Shown here piece after piece: positions 32,813-39,192 of a stretch of 40,765 nt of DNA. The translations under genes and the position numbers were made by a program. Numbering within the stretch: position 1 is the first letter of the stretch; the number at the start of each line of letters is the position of its first letter. This DNA is from an uncultured Elusimicrobia bacterium. Its GTDB lineage: Bacteria > Elusimicrobiota > Elusimicrobia > Elusimicrobiales > UBA9959. Under the pieces are notes generated by a model. The model was not told where the DNA came from. It did not search any database and worked only from the letters and a program-made list of their open reading frames with translations. The stretch is taken from positions 1-40,765 of the forward strand of contig CAIXBR010000011.1 in assembly GCA_903917735.1 (NCBI GenBank). Direction: 5' to 3'.

Positions 32813-34272
32813 ACCCGGGGAAACTCGCGCGGCTTATCTATCCCGAATTCAGGTTCGGGGTTACGGACCCCGACCAGGCGCAGAAGCTGGTCGAGCTCGG
32901 CGTAGGCGGTTTCTGTTTTTATGGCGGCAAGGCCGGCGAGGTTTATGAAGCTTCGCGCGCTCTGAAAGCCGCTTCTGAAACGCCGCTAGTTATCGCCTCG
33001 GATTATGAGAACGGGGCGGGGCAATGGGTGGCCGGCGCCACCGAGCTGCCGTCCAACATGGCCATCGGCTCCTCCGGTTCGGAGGCCCTGGCCCGGCGCA
33101 AAGGCGAGATAACCGCGCTGGAGGCCAAGGCGCTGGGGGTGGACTGGATCTTCGCGCCGGTAGTGGACCTGGCTTCCCGCCCCTCCAACCCTATAGTAAA
33201 CGTGCGCGCTTTCGGTTCCGGCATGGGCTTGGTTTCGTGTCTGGCCGGCGCCTATCTTTCCGGGGTCCGTTCGCAGGGCGCGCTCTCATGCCTTAAACAT
33301 TTTCCAGGCCACGGCGGCACCGAGACCGATTCGCACCTGGCCCTGCCGGTGCTCGACAAGAACCTTCAGGAGCTGGAAGAAGACCTGGGGCCCTTCGCGG
33401 CGCTGGCCGCACAGGCGGATTCGGTCATGGTCGGACACCTTTCCCTCCCCGCCCTGGACGCAAATTCGCCCGCTTCATTTTCCAAAGAAGTCATCTCCGG
33501 CCTGCTCAGGAAAAAATTACGCTACGGCGGCCTGGTCCTGACGGACGCGCTTAATATGAAGGCTGTCTCCGACGAGGGCCGCGCTGGGGTAAAGGCCTTC
33601 CTCTCCGGGGCCGACGTGCTGCTTTACCCTGAAGACCCTTTCGCCCTGCATTCGGCGCTGGTGCGCGCCTCCAACGACGGCATTATTTCCGGGGCGGCCG
33701 TGGAACTGGCCCTGGCCAGGCAGGACCTGATGGCGCGCCGCCTGTTGTCCTTCCGCTCTTCGCCGCCGCCTTTTGAAACAGTCCGCTGCCCGGAACACCT
33801 GGCGTTCAACGCCGAAGCGGCCCCGGCCTGCCTGGCCTGGGCTTACGGCGGGAATTCTTTCCGCGTGAGACCGGGGGAGACCATCGGCTATTTCGAGCCG
33901 CTCGCCGAACCTGGGCGCTGGAAAGGCGGCGCCTTTGCGGATGAGTTGTTCCGCCTTGGCGTCCGCGTGGAGCCTTACCGGCCCGGCTGCGGCATGAGGC
34001 TGACCGCCGGGATCTTCTCCGGGCCGCGCGCCGGCAGCGGCAGCATAAACCTGTCCACGGAGGAAAAATACGCCCTGGAGGCGGCTATAGCCGGCGCGGC
34101 CGGGTCCGCGGTGCTGGCCTTCGGCAGCCCGTTCGTCCTGAACGGGCTTGAGAACAGGCCGTCCGCGGCGCTCTGCGCTTTCTGCGCTCTTCCAGAATTC
34201 CAGACGGCCGCCGCCCGCGCGCTTTTCGGCGGCATGCATCCCGGCGGAACAATGCCTGTCTCCCTGGCGTAA
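32809..34272 (+). CDS. nagZ: Glycoside hydrolase family 3, beta-N-acetylhexosaminidase (NagZ-like)
   Basis: NagZ removes N-acetylglucosamine from muropeptides in peptidoglycan recycling. The 487-residue product has the GH3 (NagZ-type) KHFPGHGGTETDSH loop beginning at Lys163, whose His/Asp pair acts as acid/base. The nucleophile is Asp246 in LVLTDALNMKAV. No signal peptide is seen, fitting cytoplasmic NagZ. The C-terminal part (about 320-487) extends beyond the usual single TIM-barrel NagZ of about 340 residues, so a second GH3 domain is likely. I prefer the TTG at 32809, which overlaps the mazG stop and follows a G-rich site, over the GTG at 32755 that would run through mazG. Confidence 0.87.
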   Translation: MNPGKLARLIYPEFRFGVTDPDQAQKLVELGVGGFCFYGGKAGEVYEASRALKAASETPLVIASDYENGAGQWVAGATELPSNMAIGSSGSEALARRKGEITALEAKALGVDWIFAPVVDLASRPSNPIVNVRAFGSGMGLVSCLAGAYLSGVRSQGALSCLKHFPGHGGTETDSHLALPVLDKNLQELEEDLGPFAALAAQADSVMVGHLSLPALDANSPASFSKEVISGLLRKKLRYGGLVLTDALNMKAVSDEGRAGVKAFLSGADVLLYPEDPFALHSALVRASNDGIISGAAVELALARQDLMARRLLSFRSSPPPFETVRCPEHLAFNAEAAPACLAWAYGGNSFRVRPGETIGYFEPLAEPGRWKGGAFADELFRLGVRVEPYRPGCGMRLTAGIFSGPRAGSGSINLSTEEKYALEAAIAGAAGSAVLAFGSPFVLNGLENRPSAALCAFCALPEFQTAAARALFGGMHPGGTMPVSLA

Positions 34273-34284
34273 CGGCCGCGATAT

Positions 34285-34326
34285 AAATAAAAGCCCCGCA
34301 TGGTTAAACCTGCGGGGCTTTTATTT
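34285..34326. terminator. Bidirectional terminator between nagZ and the YtxH-like gene
   Basis: AAATAAAAGCCCCGCA (34285-34300) and TGCGGGGCTTTTATTT (34311-34326) are a perfect 16-bp inverted repeat around a TGGTTAAACC loop. The A-run and T-run on the two sides allow it to end transcription in both directions. Confidence 0.92.
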
Positions 34327-34338
34327 GACGGCTGCAGC

Positions 34339-34560
34339 TTAGTTCGTGTGCTTCAGCAGCTGATCTTTGCGGCGCTTTATTTCCTCTTCCAGCTTCTCGA
34401 GTTTTTCCTTGGCTTTTTCCTTGGTTTCTTCCATCCATCCGCCTATCTCCTCACGGGTTTCTTTTCCCGCTTTGGGGGCGAACAGGATGCCGAGCGCCGC
34501 GCCTATGAGGCCGCCGACAAGGAACGCGCCTACTATTTCTCCGCCTTTGTTTTCAGACAT
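34339..34560 (-). CDS. YtxH-like small membrane protein
   Basis: The 73-residue product has one N-terminal hydrophobic, glycine-rich helix (EIVGAFLVGGLIGAALGILFAPKAGK, quoted as a whole segment of about 26 residues only in part: GAFLVGGLIGAALGILFAP). A highly charged helix follows (ETREEIGGWMEETKEKAKEKL). This is the YtxH/gas-vesicle-GvpP-like pattern, often stress-related and of unknown detailed role. ATG 34560 is chosen for the GGAGG site six bases upstream, so a longer frame to 34599 is rejected. It is monocistronic and convergent with nagZ. Confidence 0.82.
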   Translation of the reverse strand: MSENKGGEIVGAFLVGGLIGAALGILFAPKAGKETREEIGGWMEETKEKAKEKLEKLEEEIKRRKDQLLKHTN

Positions 34561-34631
34561 GATATCCTCCGTATGAAATTCAATTAGAGTCAGATTCAAT
34601 ATTATACATTGCCGCGCTCTTTGTCAAATCT

Positions 34632-34644
34632 TATAATAATTATT
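34632..34644 (+). promoter_or_regulatory. -10 box placed for leaderless transcription of the secreted HExxH gene
   Basis: TATAAT at 34632-34637 lies seven bases before the ATG at 34645, with no Shine-Dalgarno sequence between. Transcription would start at about the ATG. The -35 region is weak. Confidence 0.5.
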
Positions 34645-35913
34645 ATGAAGGTCCTCTTCGGCTTACTGCTGCTCTTCGCCGCGCCGGTCATAGCCGGGGC
34701 CTATCCGCATGACGCGGCGTTAAGCGCCAAGCTGAAAAAAGAGTTCGGCGCCCAGCTCCGCACGACCTCAACAGGACGGGAGCTCTACGGCCGGCTGGAG
34801 CATACCGGCCGCTACGCTTCCCTGCGGGTGCTCGCCAGACGGGACAGTTCGGACGCCTTCGCCTGGTTCGATCCGGTCGCCAACGCGGTCTATTTCAACT
34901 CGCGCTTCATCCTGAAATTCTTCGCCGCAAAGAATTTCAAGGACGCCGACGTGGTGGAAGTCCTATGGAACAATAAAAAAGTGCGGGCCGAACTGGTGAA
35001 ATACGCGCACCCGATATACCTGCACGAAATAGTTCACGCCCTGCAGTGCTACCTTTACCCGGAGTACCGCCAGGACGCCGGGGCCAACCCGCTTGAGTTC
35101 GAATACGAGGCCTATCTTACGGAGGACATGTACGTGCACGAACGCATGAAGGCGGACCCGCTTCTACTAAGAGAATTTATACGGGGCTCGTATAGCGATA
35201 TCTATACGTCTAATATTTTCGGCACCTATTTCACGCTTTCGCTGGACCCGGAGCGGTACAAGGAGAGGATACGCCGGTATTACGAGGAGCAACTGGGTGG
35301 CTATGTCAGCATGGAAAAAGCCGCGGTCACGCGGAAGAACAGCGTGGCGGATTCCAAGATCATGGCCTACGCCTCCGGGAAAGTGGGGGAATATGAGCGC
35401 GGCAATACTTCCCTGGCCAGGCTGCAGAAGGAAAAAACCGAGTACGCCGGCTTCCTTGCGGACTTTTATAAAACCCGCTGGCCGCCTTTCAGTTCCGACG
35501 CCCTGCTCTTTATCGGCACGGCCGCACTGGAAGAAAAGAACTATCCTATGGCCCTGGACTGCCTGGCGGTTGCCGACGCCAACTCGGATAAGTACGGGCT
35601 GGCCCCCGAAGTGCTTGAAGCCCTCCGGACCAAGGGCGCGCTGGCTATATTGGAAGCTGCGTCGTTCATCAGGGATAACTCCGGGGAAATGGGTGTGGAG
35701 ATACTGAGCCAGCACCTTAAGTCCTTGGAAAAGGCCTGCGCGGCCACGGGGCGGCCTTTCCCGGAGGATCTGGCTCCGCTCAGGGAGGAAAACTATCCTA
35801 AAGCTATGGCCTACTACTCCGGGAAGTATTCGGCCGAGAAGGACCCGGCTAAAAAGGATTATTACAAGGAAAACCTGGATTATTTTTCCGACAGGACGCG
35901 GACGGTCCAATAA
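34645..35913 (+). CDS. Secreted HExxH-motif protein, putative metallopeptidase
   Basis: The 422-residue product starts MKVLFGLLLLFAAPVIAGAYP, a signal peptide, so the ATG at 34645 is preferred over an in-frame ATG at 34609. A zinc-type HEIVH motif lies at residues 127-131 (YLHEIVHALQCYLYPEY). Glu151, Glu153 and Glu155 (LEFEYEAYL) about 20 residues later could supply the third ligand, as in gluzincins. The C-terminal half (about 220-422) is helical and repeat-like (TAALEEKNYPMALDCLAVADA), suggesting a TPR-like scaffold. I do not recognise a named family. It lies between the YtxH-like gene and the aminotransferase. Location outside the cytoplasm is inferred from the leader. Confidence 0.7.
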   Translation: MKVLFGLLLLFAAPVIAGAYPHDAALSAKLKKEFGAQLRTTSTGRELYGRLEHTGRYASLRVLARRDSSDAFAWFDPVANAVYFNSRFILKFFAAKNFKDADVVEVLWNNKKVRAELVKYAHPIYLHEIVHALQCYLYPEYRQDAGANPLEFEYEAYLTEDMYVHERMKADPLLLREFIRGSYSDIYTSNIFGTYFTLSLDPERYKERIRRYYEEQLGGYVSMEKAAVTRKNSVADSKIMAYASGKVGEYERGNTSLARLQKEKTEYAGFLADFYKTRWPPFSSDALLFIGTAALEEKNYPMALDCLAVADANSDKYGLAPEVLEALRTKGALAILEAASFIRDNSGEMGVEILSQHLKSLEKACAATGRPFPEDLAPLREENYPKAMAYYSGKYSAEKDPAKKDYYKENLDYFSDRTRTVQ

Positions 35914-35920
35914 CTTTTTC

Positions 35921-35950
35921 TTGAATCCCGGCTGTTTAATTAAGTAGATT
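35921..35950 (+). promoter_or_regulatory. Candidate promoter of the aminotransferase-PduS-PduT set
   Basis: TTGAAT (35921-35926) and TAGATT (35945-35950) are 18 bases apart in an AT-rich gap, about 40 bases before the ATG at 35992. A strong GGAGG ribosome-binding site precedes that ATG. Confidence 0.35.
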
Positions 35951-35991
35951 AGTATTAAGAAGCATCTGAATAAAGTCCAGCGGAGGAACTT

Positions 35992-37221
35992 ATGATCGAC
36001 ATCGCTAAAAATCTCGCCACCGCACCCAGACGCACCAAAGCTTCCGTCATCCGTGAACTCCTGAAGACCACCAACCAGCCCGGCATCATCTCTTTCGCCG
36101 GCGGCCTGCCCGCGCCTGACCTGTTCCCGTACGATTTCGTCGCCGATACCGTCAAGGAGATAATGGCCAAGAAGGGCCGCGTCGCCCTGCAGTACGGCCC
36201 CACCGACGGCCTGCCCGAGCTGAAGGAAGAATTTATAAAGTTCCTGAAGAAGCATGAGCACATAGACGCCAAGCCCGAGAACCTGATAATCACCACGGCC
36301 AGCCAGCAGGCGCTGGACATGGTGGGCCGCCTATTCATAGACGCGTCCGACCCGGTGCTGGTGGAAAAGCCCAGCTACATGGGCGCGCTGCAGGTCTTCC
36401 GCTCCTACGGGGCGGAATTCATCGGCGTGAAACTGGAGGACGACGGTGTCTCCACCGAGGAGCTGGAGGAGAGGCTGGCCTGGCTGAAGTCCCAGGATGA
36501 GCATTATAAGTTCGTCTACCTCGTGCCCGATTTCCAGAACCCCAGCGGCGTCACGCTGTCCGAGGCCAAGCGCGAGAAGATCATAGAGCTTTCGGAAAAG
36601 TACAACGTGGCCGTGATTGAGGACTCTCCCTACCGCCAGATCCGCTTCGAAGGCACCGCCCCCAAGATGCTGTACCGGCTGGACAAGGAATCCCGCAAGA
36701 CGGACAATATTATCTCGCTGTTCACTTTCTCCAAGACCTTCGCGCCGGGCTTGCGCCTGGGCATAATCCTCGCCCACCCGCAGATCATCAAGAAGATGGA
36801 GATACTTAAGCAGTCGCTCGACCTCTGTACTTCCAGCCTGAATCAGCTGATAGCGGCCGAGTTCCTGCGCACCGGCTTTTTCGAGAAGCATATCGAAGTG
36901 GTCAAAAAAGATTACCGGATAAAAAAGAACACGATGGTGGGCGCCCTGGAGAAGTACATGCCTGAAGGTGTCACCTGGACCAACCCCGAGGGCGGGCTTT
37001 TCCTGTGGGTGCGCCTGCCCGAGAGCATGAGCGCCGACGATATGTTCCAGGACGCCCTGAAGGAAAACGTGGCCTACGTGATAGGCTCCGCGTTCCATTC
37101 CGACGGCTCCGGCAAGAACACTATGCGCCTGAACTTCTCTTTCGCCTCGCCCGAGCAGATAGAAGAGGGCATAAAGCGCCTCGCCTCCGCAGTCAAGAAG
37201 CGCCTGGTCGCTTCAAAGTAG
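35992..37221 (+). CDS. PLP-dependent class I/II aminotransferase (LysN/2-aminoadipate type)
   Basis: This fold-type I enzyme moves amino groups between amino acids and 2-oxo acids using pyridoxal phosphate. The 409-residue product shows ISFAGGLPAPDLFP near the N-terminus and LQYGPTDGLPELKEEF, then TASQQALDMV in the cofactor-phosphate region. YLVPDFQNPSG and the lysine site FTFSKTFAPGLRLG with Lys248 follow. These blocks fit the LysN/2-aminoadipate transaminase group, whose members accept aromatic and branched-chain amino acids. The exact substrate cannot be read from sequence. A GGAGG site supports the start. The next gene, PduS-like, begins 15 bases after its stop, so a shared operon is likely. 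Confidence 0.88.
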   Translation: MIDIAKNLATAPRRTKASVIRELLKTTNQPGIISFAGGLPAPDLFPYDFVADTVKEIMAKKGRVALQYGPTDGLPELKEEFIKFLKKHEHIDAKPENLIITTASQQALDMVGRLFIDASDPVLVEKPSYMGALQVFRSYGAEFIGVKLEDDGVSTEELEERLAWLKSQDEHYKFVYLVPDFQNPSGVTLSEAKREKIIELSEKYNVAVIEDSPYRQIRFEGTAPKMLYRLDKESRKTDNIISLFTFSKTFAPGLRLGIILAHPQIIKKMEILKQSLDLCTSSLNQLIAAEFLRTGFFEKHIEVVKKDYRIKKNTMVGALEKYMPEGVTWTNPEGGLFLWVRLPESMSADDMFQDALKENVAYVIGSAFHSDGSGKNTMRLNFSFASPEQIEEGIKRLASAVKKRLVASK

Positions 37222-37236
37222 CCGCAAAAGTAACTG

Positions 37237-38580
37237 ATGTCAGACTCTTCAGCTGAATTCAGCCGGAACCTGCGTGCCGCCGGAGTGGTTGGAGCCGGCG
37301 GCGCGGGTTTTCCGTCCTACGTGAAAGCGCAGGGCAGGGCCGAATACGCCATTGTGAACGCGGCCGAGTGCGAGCCGCTCCTGAAGAAGGACCAGAAGAT
37401 CCTGGAATATTTTCCCGAGAAGGTTTTCTACGGGCTTGAGATGCTTATGAAGTCCGTCGGCGCGAAGCAAGGGATAATAGGCATAAAGAAGAAGCACGAA
37501 AGGGTCATTCCCCGCCTGGAAGAGATAGCCAAAACCCGTAAAAACATTTCCGTGCTGAAGATGGGGGATTACTATCCCGCCGGCGACGAGCAGTGCCTTG
37601 TCTTCGAGGCCACTGGCCGCGTGGTGCCTCCCGGCGGCATACCGCTGGACGTGGGTTGTGTGGTCAGCAACGTGGAAACCCTTTATAACGCCGCCTTCCC
37701 GGGCAGGCCGGTCACGGAAAAATTCATAACTGTTAACGGGGCAGTCAAGAAGCCCGCCACCTTCAGGGTCCCCGTAGGCATAACCTGGCGCGAGGCCGCG
37801 GAAATATGCGGCGGCTTCACAATAAAAGACCCCGCCTACATCGACGGCGGGCCTATGATGGGCCGTGTCATGACCGATTTTGAAGCCCCGGTGACCAAGG
37901 CTTCGGCAGGCATCATAGTCCTGGCGAAGAACCACCCTTTGATCGTTAAAAAAGCGCAAAGCCGGGCGGTTTTTTCGCGCATAGGCCGCTCCACCTGCGA
38001 CCAGTGCTCTTTCTGCACCGAGTTCTGCCCGCGCTACCTGCTGGGGCACAACGTGCAGCCGCACCGCGTGATGCGCACCCTGCTTTTTTCCGGCGGCCCG
38101 GAGCATAAATTGCACAGCCAGTACGGTCTGCTCTGCTGCGAATGCTCCCTATGCAGCCTCTACTCCTGCCCTGAGGGCCTTAATCCGCGCGAGGCCTGCG
38201 TAGCTGCCAAGTCCGACCTGCGCGATGTTAAAATAGGCTTTAAAAATTCGTCCCTGAACACCGGCAGGAAGGCGGAGCCGCACCCGGTAAGGGATTTTCG
38301 CAAGGTGCCGGTCTCCAAACTGGTGAAGCGGCTGGGCCTTGAGGATTACAACAAGGACGCTCCCTGGTCCGAAGCGGTCTGTAAACCGTCCAGGGTGAAA
38401 ATTTTAATGAGCCAGCACATTGGCGCGCCCTGCATCCCGTCCGTGAAAGAGGGGCAGAAGGTGGAGAAGGGCGCGGTGGTGGGGGACGTCCCCGCCGATA
38501 AGCTGGGCTGCCCGGTGCACGCCAGTATCCCCGGCACGGTAGGCCGTGTGAATGAAAAATATGTGGAGATAATCGCTTAA
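37237..38580 (+). CDS. PduS/RnfC-like flavin and iron-sulfur electron-transfer protein
   Basis: PduS is a flavoprotein with two 4Fe-4S clusters that reduces cobalamin inside the propanediol microcompartment; RnfC is its respiratory relative. The 447-residue product has GVVGAGGAGFPSYVK at the N-terminus (nucleotide/FMN site), NAAECEPLLKKDQ, an SLBB-like region around residues 165-200, and two ferredoxin sites. The first is CDQCSFCTEFCP with Cys254, 257, 260 and 264. The second is CxxCxxCxxxxCP with Cys300, 303, 306 and 311. The C-terminal domain (about 380-447) resembles a barrel-sandwich fold. No rnf genes are nearby, but a PduT-like gene follows nine bases later. That pairing favours a PduS-type role. 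Confidence 0.87.
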   Translation: MSDSSAEFSRNLRAAGVVGAGGAGFPSYVKAQGRAEYAIVNAAECEPLLKKDQKILEYFPEKVFYGLEMLMKSVGAKQGIIGIKKKHERVIPRLEEIAKTRKNISVLKMGDYYPAGDEQCLVFEATGRVVPPGGIPLDVGCVVSNVETLYNAAFPGRPVTEKFITVNGAVKKPATFRVPVGITWREAAEICGGFTIKDPAYIDGGPMMGRVMTDFEAPVTKASAGIIVLAKNHPLIVKKAQSRAVFSRIGRSTCDQCSFCTEFCPRYLLGHNVQPHRVMRTLLFSGGPEHKLHSQYGLLCCECSLCSLYSCPEGLNPREACVAAKSDLRDVKIGFKNSSLNTGRKAEPHPVRDFRKVPVSKLVKRLGLEDYNKDAPWSEAVCKPSRVKILMSQHIGAPCIPSVKEGQKVEKGAVVGDVPADKLGCPVHASIPGTVGRVNEKYVEIIA

Positions 38581-38589
38581 GGTTTTATT

Positions 38590-39138
38590 ATGCTAAACGC
38601 TATAGGCGGTGTTGAACTTTCCAGCGTGGCCAAGGGCATGGAAGCGGCCGACGCCATGCTGAAAACCTCGAATATCAAATTGATACTTTCGCGTTCCATC
38701 TGTGCGGGCAAGTACATCGCGCTGATAGCGGGCGATGTGGGCTCGGTTAACGCCGCCGTTGAAGCCGGCAGCGCAAAGGCGGCGCACTCCCTGGTGGACA
38801 GCTTTATCATCCCGAACATACATCCCGAAGTTTTCCCGGCCATAGAAGGCACCACCGTGGTGGACGGGCTGGAGGCTCTGGGTATTATAGAAGCTTTCTC
38901 GGTAGCGGCCCTGATAGAGGCCGCCGACGCCGCCGTAAAGGCCGGCAATGTTAAACTGCTTGAAATCCGCCTGGCCATGGCTCTGGGCGGCAAAGCTTTC
39001 GTCACCATGACCGGCTCCGTAGCCGCCGTAGAGACCGCCGTAGCAGCAGGCGCCGCCGTAGCCGGCAAAAAAGGCCTGCTGGTGGAAAAAGTGATAATCC
39101 CCCAGCCCCGCCAGGAACTCCTGCGCGAGATAATTTAG
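38590..39138 (+). CDS. PduT-like tandem BMC-domain shell protein with Cys38
   Basis: The 182-residue product contains two bacterial-microcompartment (BMC) domains: residues about 4-85 (AIGGVELSSVAKGMEAADAML) and about 95-178 (ALGIIEAFSVAALIEAADAAV). This is the trimeric, double-domain (BMC-T) layout. It resembles PduT closely: SRSICAGKYIALIAGDVGSV matches PduT's SKTICPGKF region, and Cys38 is at the position of the PduT cysteine that holds a 4Fe-4S cluster in the trimer pore. The NIHPEVFPAI and PQPRQELLREII segments also fit PduT. The PduS-like protein directly upstream is its known electron-transfer partner in Pdu systems. No other shell gene is in the window. Confidence 0.92.
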   Translation: MLNAIGGVELSSVAKGMEAADAMLKTSNIKLILSRSICAGKYIALIAGDVGSVNAAVEAGSAKAAHSLVDSFIIPNIHPEVFPAIEGTTVVDGLEALGIIEAFSVAALIEAADAAVKAGNVKLLEIRLAMALGGKAFVTMTGSVAAVETAVAAGAAVAGKKGLLVEKVIIPQPRQELLREII

Positions 39139-39178
39139 GTTCCGCGCCCCTTGTATTTATATTAGTTTTCAGGTAAAC

Positions 39179-39192
39179 TATAAATAATACAT
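39179..39192 (+). promoter_or_regulatory. -10-like box close to the start of the fibre-like gene
   Basis: TATAAA at 39179-39184 is eight bases before the ATG at 39193, and the intervening bases contain no Shine-Dalgarno sequence (the nearest AGG is 20 bases upstream). This is the third such arrangement in the window. The -35 region is not clear. Confidence 0.35.
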
